A stretch of DNA of 25,000 bases from positions 1 to 25,000 of the forward strand of contig NW_013653247.1 of NCBI RefSeq assembly GCF_000499385.1, given 5' to 3'. A program made the position numbers and the translations under genes. This document shows positions 16,044 through 23,389 of this stretch, one piece after another; the stretch's first letter is position 1, and the number at the start of each line of letters is the position of its first letter. This DNA is from Eimeria necatrix. Its lineage: Eukaryota > Apicomplexa > Conoidasida > Eucoccidiorida > Eimeriidae. Under the pieces are notes generated by a model. The model did no database searches. It was not told the origin of the DNA and saw only the letters and a list, made by a program, of their open reading frames with translations.

Positions 16044-16773
16044 CTTTAGAGAGCGGCGCAAGAGCAGCCCTTCTATCTTCGCTAGCTTCCCTGCTGCTGC
16101 AGCAGCAAAAAGGTGAGCTGCAGCAAATTAGGTCTTAGTCTGGAGCTGCTGATTAAAGCCCCACTGCTGTGCTGCTGTGCTGCTTGCGTTTGCTGCTGCA
16201 GCTCCTGCTGCAGCTGCTTCTGCTGCCTGGGATCCCTCGCAGTCTTTGCTGCTGCTTGAGTGCTTCTCCCCTGCGGTCTCTGGGGAGCTGCTGCCCCCCA
16301 GCGAGCAGCAGCAGCAGCAGCAGCAGCAAGTGCTGCTGCTGCAGCAGCTGCTTGAGGGCTTCTACACCCGCTGCCACTCCTACAGTGTGGCGGACATTTC
16401 CCGGTGTCTGCGCTGCCTGCTGCAGCACCCGCACACTGCAGCAGCAAGCGGGACCACGCTGCTGCTGCGGCAGCTAGCTTTCCACTTGCGCTGGAAGCTG
16501 CTGCGCTGCTGCCCTTTTGCTGCTGTGGAGGCCCTCGAGCTGTACGTGCGTTTCGCCCCAAAGCTGCGGCAGCTGCAGCAGCTTCCACCTTTGCTGCTGC
16601 TGCAGCTGCAGCAGTCGCTGCAGGAGGAAGCTGAGGCGGAGCAGCAGCCGCAGCTCCAGCAGCAGCTGCCGCCCCAGCAGCAGCAGCAACAGCAGCAGCA
16701 AAAACAGGAGAAACAGCAGCGGCAGGAACAGCAGCAACAGCAGCAGCAACAGCAGCAGCAACAGCAGCAGCAA

Positions 16774-16805
<32 letters not shown>

Positions 16806-17046
16806 GCTGCGAGCTGGTGGGGGCTTTGTGCAGCAGAGTTTGCGGCTGCTGCAGGACACAGGCCCTTTGCTGCTGCAGCAGATGCATGCATTGGCCCCAG
16901 CAGATGGCGGCATTGCTGCAGCAGCAGCACTGACTCGGCTGCTGCAGCTGTGGGCTGCAGGGCAGTGCAGAGAGGAGGCTTTGCTGCTGCCTGTGCTGCA
17001 GCAGCTGTCCCTGGTGCTGCAGGGCGGCAGAAGCTCAGCGGGGGAC

Positions 17047-17084
<38 letters not shown>

Positions 17085-17251
17085 GCCGGCTAGCCCAGCA
17101 AGCTGCATAGTGCTGCAGCACCTGCCGCTAGAAACAGCAGCAGCAGCTGCTGCTGCTGTCACGCGCTTGGGCTGTACGTGCACCTCAGCCAGTGACCAAG
17201 TGCGAGCAGCAGCAACAGAAGTGCTGCAGCTGCTCTTCGCTTCCCTGCAGT

Positions 17252-17299
<48 letters not shown>

Positions 17300-17452
17300 T
17301 GCAGCAGCGGCTGCAGCAGCTGGTGCAGCTAGCTGCTGCCCTCTGCCTCTGGTGCTGCGACCCAGCAGCTGCTGCTGCGCAAAGCCGCGCCGTCGGTTTG
17401 CTGCTGCCCCAATTCTCGCCCCACAAAAGCTCTCTGCAGGCCATCTTGAGCC

Positions 17453-17517
<65 letters not shown>

Positions 17518-17619
17518 GGGGGGGAAGTGCTGAGGATCTTTGCCTGCTGCCTGAGGAGTCTGCTGCGCGTTGAGGGGGAGTCGCTGCCTGCTGCAGCGCG
17601 GGAAGTCTGGGCCTTGCTT

Positions 17620-17669
<50 letters not shown>

Positions 17670-17950
17670 CGGTGCTCTAGAAGGCAACGCTTTGTTGTCG
17701 GTTTTAATAATGAAACAGGGCAGGAAGGCAGCAGTGCATGCACAAGTTGCTGCTGCGCTGCAGGCCCTCAGGGGCCCCCAGGGGGCCCCCCTGCAGCTCC
17801 GGGGGCCCCTCTTTGGGGGCCCCTACAGTATACCCTTTGCAGTTTGTGGGGCCCCACAGGCTGCTGTGGAGGTGGGGCCCCTGAGTGTTGGTCTGGGCTG
17901 GTTGCTGCTGCTATTTTCTGCTGCGCAGCAGCACAAAATGGTGCTCATGC

Positions 17951-17995
<45 letters not shown>

Positions 17996-18299
17996 AGGTC
18001 TGTGGGGCCTCAGACTTCTTCCGCGACTCTGCCGGGGCCCCCACAGAGGCCCTAGTGCCCTGGCGAGTTCTGCGGCAGCTGCTGCTGCAGCTGGAGGGGT
18101 AAGTTTGTGTCTCTATCTGCCACTGCTGCGCTGCAGCAGCATTAGGGTTTAGGGTTTAGGGTTTAGGGTTTAGGGTTTAGGGTTTGCGGCGCCTGCCTGC
18201 AGGTGGCGGCTGCTGCGCCTGACAGTCGAGGAGTGGGAAGCACTGGGTGACAGCCGCAGCAGAGAGCGCTTCCTCCGCAGTCGCCTGCCTAAACCCTAA
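12246..18299 (+). CDS. RAP-domain protein with alpha-helical repeats, putative organellar RNA-binding protein
   Basis: The C-terminus is a RAP domain: IPFAVCGAPQAAVEVGPLS, then SDFFRDSAG, WRVLRQLLLQLEG, and across the last intron WRLLRLTVEEWEALGDSRSR, ERFLRSRL. RAP domains occur in mostly mitochondrial or plastid RNA-binding proteins and are expanded in apicomplexans. Upstream are degenerate helical repeats of the type those proteins carry: VGLSPSECLLSAALRCLPNF, KDLTALAAAFAAF, RDIALLLSSLARL, KDTLALLGALPRLW, QVMSLWVSLLSLLL, NKDIFTLCRALLRLA, SVADISRCLRCLLQHP. Exons: 12246-12701, 12937-13219, 13846-14006, 14336-15313, 15518-16112, 16202-17886, 17998-18098, 18203-18299; all joins keep phase. A second in-frame Met at 12303 opens MLKASRHRASLPYAAAAF, basic and without acidic residues, which looks like a mitochondrial presequence. 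The natural RNA target is unknown. Gln, Ser and Ala runs interrupt the helices. Confidence 0.83.
12709..12750 (-). repeat. Telomere-type array (AAACCCT on +), donor side of intron 12702-12936
   Basis: Six units beginning seven bases after the donor. It is the left arm of an inverted pair inside one intron. Confidence 0.9.
12857..12914 (+). repeat. Telomere-type array (TTTAGGG), acceptor side of intron 12702-12936
   Basis: Eight units ending about 22 bases before the acceptor ggctgcttag at 12936. It is the right arm of the inverted pair. Confidence 0.92.
12937..13219 (+). CDS. RAP protein exon 2
   Basis: The exon reads EAAARPIEVSHCLSLMAQYL, a repeat-like helix, then a Ser/Ala run and KEKALKIISNLSRKADG. 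The donor at 13220 is gtaagg, merged with a TTTAGGG array; the exon ends in phase 1. Confidence 0.75.
13222..13272 (+). repeat. Telomere-type array (TTTAGGG), merged with donor
   Basis: About seven units; the donor gtaagggtttag at 13220 is continuous with the array. Confidence 0.92.
13360..13760 (+). repeat. Tandem duplication of 134-149 bp within intron 13220-13845
   Basis: Three copies of a CTG-rich unit that carries ccgtttcacctgcagcgcc followed by tggcgctgctgttgctgag. The landmark gtttcacctg lies at 13441 and 13590, and as gtttaacctg at 13724, so the periods are 149 and 134. Each copy holds a good-looking 3' splice site (tttcacctgcag). Confidence 0.85.
13846..14006 (+). CDS. RAP protein exon 3
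   Basis: The acceptor is (CTG)n-ctgcag at 13845, and two bases complete the phase-1 codon. The protein reads LLILLSSLSRVGLSPSECLL, then RCLPNFVALEANPKDLTALA, AAFAAFQQQ, two helices of a repeat. The donor gtccag at 14007 is phase 0 and joins DVSLLAAECEAQL in the next exon. The frame stays open further, so the 3' end is a choice based on repeat register. Confidence 0.65.
14196..14288. repeat. Long CAG tract running into CTG tract, intron
   Basis: About 25 CAG units are followed at once by six CTG units, an inverted pair with no loop. It lies in the predicted intron 14007-14335. Confidence 0.85.
14336..15313 (+). CDS. RAP protein exon 4
   Basis: The acceptor is cctttctgtctctgtgtctttccag (14335), the best classical polypyrimidine acceptor in the window. 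The protein carries several repeat helices (AARDIALLLSSLARLCG, KDTLALLGALPRLWSLECLL, LHALAQQLLQQLAQQL) between Gln and Ala runs. The donor gtagggtttag at 15314 is continuous with a telomere-type array, phase 0. Confidence 0.78.
15316..15440 (+). repeat. Telomere-type array (TTTAGGG) decaying downstream
   Basis: Seven clean units from the donor, then variants such as ggggttaagag, ggcttattg and ggggttcaggg. The intron then ends in (CTG)n-CAG at 15517. Confidence 0.88.
15518..16112 (+). CDS. RAP protein exon 5
   Basis: The exon begins QVMSLWVSLLSLLLPSDGRS directly after a (CTG)n-CAG acceptor and continues KWEGLLLAVEGLLVSAL, Gln and Ala runs, and NKDIFTLCRALLRLAASP. The donor gtgagc at 16113 leaves phase 1. 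Confidence 0.78.
16202..17886 (+). CDS. RAP protein exon 6 (repeat region and start of RAP domain)
   Basis: The acceptor tgctgctgcag at 16201 restores phase. The exon holds GFYTRCHSYSVADISRCLRC, RQLAFHLRWKLLRC, several Gln runs with CAA interruptions (16680-16806), DQVRAAATEVLQLLFASLQ, and the RAP start IPFAVCGAPQAAVEVGPLS. The frame runs on to 17997 without a stop, so whether 17887-17997 is an intron is inferred from the RAP alignment. Confidence 0.72.
17998..18098 (+). CDS. RAP protein exon 7 (RAP domain middle)
   Basis: After (CTG)n-CAG the protein reads VCGASDFFRDSAGAPTEALV, PWRVLRQLLLQLE. The donor gtaagt at 18099 leaves phase 2, completed by the next exon to Gly. Confidence 0.75.
18143..18186 (+). 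repeat. Telomere-type array (TTTAGGG), last RAP intron
   Basis: Six units in the 104-base intron 18099-18202, ending 16 bases before the acceptor gcctgcctgcag. Confidence 0.92.
18203..18299 (+). CDS. RAP protein last exon, stop codon inside telomere-type array
   Basis: The exon reads WRLLRLTVEEWEALGDSRSR, ERFLRSRLPKP, then TAA at 18297-18299. This is the conserved end of the RAP domain (Trp, then a Glu-Trp pair, then a Leu-rich end). The codons CCT AAA CCC TAA belong to the AAACCCT array that follows. Confidence 0.82.
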
Positions 18300-18332
18300 A
18301 CCCTAAACCCTAAACCCTAAACCCTAAACCCT
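18287..18332 (-). repeat. Telomere-type array (AAACCCT on +), overlaps stop of RAP gene
   Basis: Six units; the first supplies the last two codons and the stop. It is the inverted partner of the array at 18143-18186, so the last exon lies between two arms. Confidence 0.92.
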
Positions 18333-19230
18333 AGGGCCCCCCGCTTCTGCTGGCAGCTCTCATGGGGCCCCCTGGATCTCCAAAAAGGGCATTTGTTATT
18401 TAAAAGCAAATCCTTACTTGAGTTAAATACCAGGGCCGATCTAAAGGCTCCCCCAGCCCCACCGGGGGCCCCAAGGGGCCCCCAAGGAGCCCCCGGGGGC
18501 CCCCAAAAGGGCCCCCGGGGGGCCCCCAGGGGGCCCCCTGGGGGCCCCCCGGGGGGCCCCCGAAAGGCCGTAGGGCCTTTTGCTGGCAGCAAATGCAGCA
18601 AACTCGCAGCGGGGGAGGGCCAGGGGGGCCTGTGCCGTTTCGAATATACATTTATATGTTTATTTATTCATTTATTTTTCATTTTTTTCCTATTTATTGT
18701 GAATTAATTGATTTATTTGTTTATTTATTTCTTTATTTCTGTCAATAAATGCATTTGGAGCCGTCGAAAGAGCAAAAGAACAAAAAAACTCTAGGTGTAT
18801 GTACACCTGATTCTGGGCTGTCTACACACCTCAGTGGGGCCCCCTGGGGCCCCCGGGGCCCCCAGGAAGAACTGTTTCCATTTTAGTGGCAAATAATGGA
18901 AAAATAATTAAATAAAAGCATTTTTAAATTATATTTTAAAAATAAGTAGCAAAGGATGGCAAGGGGGCCCCGTAGGGGCTCCCCTGGGGGCCCCCTGGGG
19001 GTCCCAGGAAGAGCATGGGGGGCCCCCCTGGGGGGCCCCCAGGGGGGCCCCCAGGGGGGCCCCCAGGGCCTCGGGGGCCCCCAGGAGCAAGGCTGCAGTT
19101 GAATTGTCAAATAAGATGTTTATTTAATTAATTAATTTAAAAGATGGTCCTGGGGGGCCCCTAGTTGCAGGGAGGCCCCGAGGAACAGTTTGGGGGCCCC
19201 CCAGGAGGCCCTCTGGAGGGGCCCCCCAGC
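18333..19230. other. Intergenic region: GGGGGCCCCC tracts and AT-rich patches
   Basis: Self-complementary G/C blocks occupy about 18463-18560, 18836-18864, 18964-19090 and 19150-19230. AT-rich patches lie at about 18640-18745 and 18890-18955, and ttaattaatta at 19123. A variant palindrome aggtgtatgtacacct is at 18793. AATAAA at 18744 could serve as a polyadenylation signal. No gene is seen. Confidence 0.6.
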
Positions 19231-19959
19231 ATGGTTGGGCCCTCTAGGCTGCATGCAAGGGGGGCCCCCAGGACCCTGGGGGGCCCCCCGCTGGCCTTGT
19301 GCCTTGTAGCTGTTCTTGTCTTCAGCTGCTGCTGCAGCAGCTGCTGCTGCAGCAGCTGCAGGCCCTCGGGGGGGGCCCCCCTTCGCTGCTGCTACCCCTC
19401 TGGGCCCCTGGGATCTTGGGGGCCCCACACAGGCAAGGGGGGGCCCCCCAGTGCTGCTTTTGCTGCCCCCCGAGGGGGGCCCCTGTGGCGGAGTGGGGGC
19501 CCTGGGGCCTCCCGCTGCTGCTGCAGCGCTGCTGCCGCGCAGCAGCAAGAGCAGCAGCAGCAGCCGCAGCAGGCGCTGCAGCAGCCCCTGCAGCAGCCCC
19601 TGCAGCAGCAACCGCAGCAGCAGCAGCAGCAGCGCCTGCAGCAGCAGCAGCAGCAGCAGCAGGGGTTTGCGACGGCCAGCTTCGGGCCCCTGGGGCTGCT
19701 GCCTTCGCTGCAGCAGGCGCTGCAGCAGTGGGGCATTCGCTGCAGCAGCAGCACGCAAGCTGCTGCGCTGCCGCTGCTGCTGCAGGGCCGAAGTCTCTGC
19801 ATAGCAGCAGAGACTGGCAGCGGCAAGACTTTGGCTTACGTGGTGGCCCTGGTGCAGCGGCTGCTCGTGCTGCAGCAGCAGCAGCAGCAGCAGCAGCTGC
19901 TGCTGCAGCAGCAGCAGGCCGCCGCGGCCCGCGCCGCGGCCCGCGCTCAGCCCTCGCCC

Positions 19960-20007
<48 letters not shown>

Positions 20008-20936
20008 AAGTACCCAGTTGCTGTTGTTCTTGTCCCCACAAGAGAACTGGCCCTTCAAGTCTTTGGCTGGTGCCGCAGACTTCTCCAAAAGACTCCGCTG
20101 CTGTCTCCTGCTGCAGCAGGTTTGCTGCTGGGTACTTTTTCCAGTTGGCCCTATCCCAGGAGGGCCCCCGGGGGGCCCCCCGGGGGGGCCCCCCGGGGGG
20201 CCCCCCGCTGGGGGCCCCCGGGGGGCCCCCCGGGGCCGGCGGGTGCCCCGCGCTGCTGGTTTCGACGCCGCATGCGTTTGCTGCTGCAGCAGCAAAAGAA
20301 AAAGGGCTTTTTGCTGCAGCAGAAACGCTGGTGCTGGACGAAGCAGACATGCTGCTGGAGGGAGGGTTTAGAAGCAGCATTTTGGGATTATTGGAGAAGT
20401 TCAGAGCAGCAGATAAACAAAAAAGAAGACTCGGGAGGGGCCCCACGCAGTACGTCTTAGCAGCAGCAACGCTGCCCTCCTCGGGGGCCCCGGGGGGCCC
20501 CCGGGGGGCCCCCGGCGACAGCAGCAGCAGCGCGGGGGCCCCCAGGGGGCCCCCCGGCCAAAAGGAGGCCCCCGAGTCAACGGGGGCCCCTGGGGGGGCC
20601 CCCGGGGAGGGAGGCGCTTCGGGGGGCCCCCAGGGGGCCCCCCGGGGGGCCCCCCGCGACAGCAGCTCTGAAGAGGAGAGGCCCCCAGGGGGGCCTCCGG
20701 GGCCTGGTGGAGCGGCTGTTTCCGAATATGTACTTTGTGGAGTCTGAGCTGCTGCACTGCCACTGCAGAGGTTTGCTGCAGGAGTTTGTTGCTGTTGCAG
20801 CAGAAGCCACATTAGAAGAAAGAGTTTTGCTGCTGCTGGGGGCCCTTGAGGGGCCCCTGAGGGGCCTCAAGACCCTGGTGTTCTGCAACACTGCAGCAAC
20901 TGCCAAGCGCGTCGCGGAGCTGCTGCAGCAAAAGCT

Positions 20937-20979
<43 letters not shown>

Positions 20980-21255
20980 GAAGTGCTTCTCTTCACCGCG
21001 CAGCTCGCTCCCCTCGCTCGCGCAAAAGTCCTCAAGAAGTTCTGCGACGCGTCGCCTTCAGCCTCGCCAGCAGCAGCAGCAGCACCAGCAGCAGCAGCAG
21101 CAGCGCCAGCAGCAGCAGCAGCAGCACCAGCAGCAGCAACAGCAGCAGCATCAGCAGCAGCATCCCCAGCAGCGGCATCCCCAGCAGCATCCCCAGCAGC
21201 ATCCCCAGCAGCACCGCCAGCAGCCCCAGCAGCAGCAGCCCCAGCAGCAGCAGCC

Positions 21256-21302
<47 letters not shown>

Positions 21303-21508
21303 GCTGGTGAGCACTGACGCAGCAGCAAGGGGCCTGGACTTGTGGGGTTTGGGGGCGGTGGTGGAGTTCGACTTTGCGCTGTCTGCTGTCAGCCATTTAC
21401 ACCGCGTGGGCCGCGTGGCCCGCGGGGGGGCCCCCGGGAGGGCCCTTTCATACTTTGGGCCGCAGCAGCAGCAGCTGGTGGCTGCCATTGGGGGCCCCCC
21501 TGCTGCTG

Positions 21509-21550
<42 letters not shown>

Positions 21551-21729
21551 GCGGCGGCGGCGGCGGCGGCGGGGAGCAGCAGCAGCAGCAGCCGCGCTCC
21601 GTCGCCGCCGCCTTCAGCCGGAAAAGGTCCTTCAGGAAGAAAATCAAGAAACAGGCAGCAGCAGCAGCAGCTGCAGCAGCTGCTGCTGCTGCTGCTGCTG
21701 CTTCTGCGGATACTGCTGCTGCTAGCTGA
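19231..21729 (+). CDS. DEAD-box ATP-dependent RNA helicase
   Basis: All core motifs are present in order: Q-motif region FGPLGLLPSLQQALQQWGI with SSSTQ; motif I AETGSGKT (19807-19830); Ia PTREL (20035-20049); Ib VSTPHAF; II DEAD (20337-20348); III AAT in place of the usual SAT (20463-20471); IV LVFCNT (about 20875-20892); V STDAAARGLD (21310-21342 region); VI HRVGRVAR (21400-21423). A basic tail FSRKRSFRKKIKK and a poly-Ala run end the protein at TGA 21727-21729. The frame of motifs I and Ia differs from that of Ib to III, and changes back before IV. Both changes fall in or beside GGGGCC tracts (20157-20245, 20478-20700), so introns or indels there remain open. The start is the first ATG in frame, at 19231; an upstream exon is possible. 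The motif VI and tail pattern resembles DDX28/RH39-type organellar helicases, but this is weak. Confidence 0.88.
20157..20245. repeat. GGGGGGCCCCCC tract inside helicase gene, frame change 1
   Basis: Nearly pure G6C6 blocks between motifs Ia and Ib. Every GT/AG pair between 20120 and 20162 has a length that does not connect the two frames; a donor at 20059 with acceptor 20159 would, but at the cost of a coding-like segment. Confidence 0.75.
20478..20700. repeat. GGGGCC tract inside helicase gene, frame change 2
   Basis: G/C blocks with short acidic or Ser-rich spacers between motifs III and IV. Both frames stay open through the tract. A GT at 20576 with AG at 20633, 20675 or 20678 would connect the frames. 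Confidence 0.7.
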
Positions 21730-21793
21730 GGTTCTCAAGCAGCAGCAAGAAGACCCCTGGGAACATCCGGCTGCTGCTGTTTGTCGCCCTTTG

Positions 21794-22002
21794 GCAGCAG
21801 CAGCTGCTGCTCCAGCTGCTGCAGCAGCTATTGCCCTTCTGCAGCCCTTTGGGGGGCCTGCTGCAGCAGCTGCTGCTCCAGCTGCTGCAGCAGCTATTGC
21901 CCTTCTGCAGCAGCTGCTGCTCCAGCTGCTGCAGCAGCTATTGCCCTTCTGCAGCAGCTGCTGCTTCAGCTGCTGCAGCAGCTATTGCCCTTCTGCAGCC
22001 CT
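21794..22002. repeat. 44-bp tandem repeat downstream of helicase
   Basis: The landmark attgcccttctg occurs at 21830, 21896, 21940 and 21984; spacings are 66, 44 and 44. The longer spacing holds an extra 22 bases (ccctttggggggcctgctgcag). Units are built from CAGCTG palindromes. The period is not a multiple of three, so all three frames encode the same peptides in rotation. Confidence 0.85.
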
Positions 22003-22194
22003 TTGGGGGGCCCCACAGTTGGCGTGTGGAGGCCCCTAAAAGGCACCGAGGGGCCCCACAGCAGCAGCAGCAGCAGCAGCAGCTGCTGCTGCTGCTGCTG
22101 CTGGTGCGCAGGCAACAGCCTGCTGCTGCGTCTTGACTCCGTCCGACTAAATTGTGTCTCCCTAATCTCTCTAGCTACTGCCCTGCGGCCTAAT

Positions 22195-22249
22195 GTTTAG
22201 GGTTTAGGGTTTAGGGTTTAGGGTTTAGGGTTTAGGGTTTAGGGTTTAG
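22195..22249 (+). repeat. Telomere-type array (TTTAGGG), intergenic
   Basis: About seven units between the helicase and the convergent minus-strand gene. No intron can be assigned here. Confidence 0.92.
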
Positions 22250-22378
22250 TCCTGTGCGAAGAGAACCGGACTACGACTAGAAGCAGCTGCCAGCAGCAGC
22301 TGCTGCTGCTTTTGCTGTGGCTCTCGCCAGCAGCAAAATCAGCACCAGGTGCGCAGCAGCAGCAGCAACAGCAGCAAT

Positions 22379-22422
<44 letters not shown>

Positions 22423-22441
22423 TTGCATCTTTAGGAAGCAG
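22250..22441. other. Short intergenic stretch with CAG tract
   Basis: A unique start (22250-22290) is followed by CAGCAG/CTGCTG sequence with a clean CAG run at 22379-22421. Nothing gene-like is seen. It is downstream of the minus-strand gene and probably holds its 3' untranslated sequence. Confidence 0.5.
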
Positions 22442-22637
22442 TTAAGACAAGAAAGCTGCGCTTTCTTTCCTTGAAAGTACGGGGCCCCTAAGGCTGGGGG
22501 CCCTATTAGGGGGGCCCCCCGGGGGCCCCCCCCCCAGCCTTGGGGACAAAAGGGTACGAGAACCGAACCTTTCTACTGCTGCTGCTGCATCTCTTGGAGA
22601 CAGCAGCGTGCGGGTCCCCTTCCTCGCCAGGGGCCCC

Positions 22638-22692
<55 letters not shown>

Positions 22693-22955
22693 CACCCCGC
22701 GGGGACTGCAGCGTCCTCGTTAGCTGCTTGTGGATTGGGGCCACAGTGTCCACGCTGCTGCTGCGAGACAGGCGGGGGGAGAGGGGGGGCCCCTCAATGG
22801 CCTTTCTGGGGGAAGCTAGGGTACGGGATCCGTGCCTTAAAATGACACTTTCTGTAGACCCTCGAGGAGACAACAAAGTGCGAAAGGGGCCCCTAGCCAG
22901 AGAGGCCCTGCTGCTGCTTCTGGGTAGTGTTTGGGGGCCCCTGCTGCTGTCTTTG

Positions 22956-23010
<55 letters not shown>

Positions 23011-23336
23011 CGCTTTTGTCCTTGGGGGGCCCCCCTTCCCCAGAGATAACGAGGCTCAGGGGCCCCGAGACCCACCGCTGCAGCGCGGTGGCGGTGCTGC
23101 TTCGCCGGGGGCTTGCTGCTGCTGCTGCTGCTGCTGCTGCTGGCTTGGCGTCGTCTGCTGCTGCAGCAGAAGGCTCCGAAGACCTCCAGATGGAGCGAAA
23201 GACACGAGGCAGCAGCCCCTCTTCTGCTGCTGCTGCTGCTGCTGCGGGGGCCCCCAGCGCCTCTGCTGCTGCTGCTGCTGCTTCTGCGCTGGGCTTTCTG
23301 TCTGCGCGGCTGAGCCTCCTCGCGAGCTCCCCAGTG

Positions 23337-23389
<53 letters not shown>

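Noticed and set aside
16082..17486. Minus-strand open frames opposite the RAP gene
   Set aside because: They are composed of Ala, Cys and Leu runs and are antisense to helical-repeat coding sequence.
19322..20812. Minus-strand open frame of 496 codons opposite the helicase
   Set aside because: It consists of Gly-Ala-Pro and Ala runs; the plus strand carries all helicase motifs.
21781..22200. Plus-strand frames downstream of the helicase as an additional exon
   Set aside because: The 44-bp period rotates the frame and gives the same peptides in all three frames, so open frames there carry no coding evidence.
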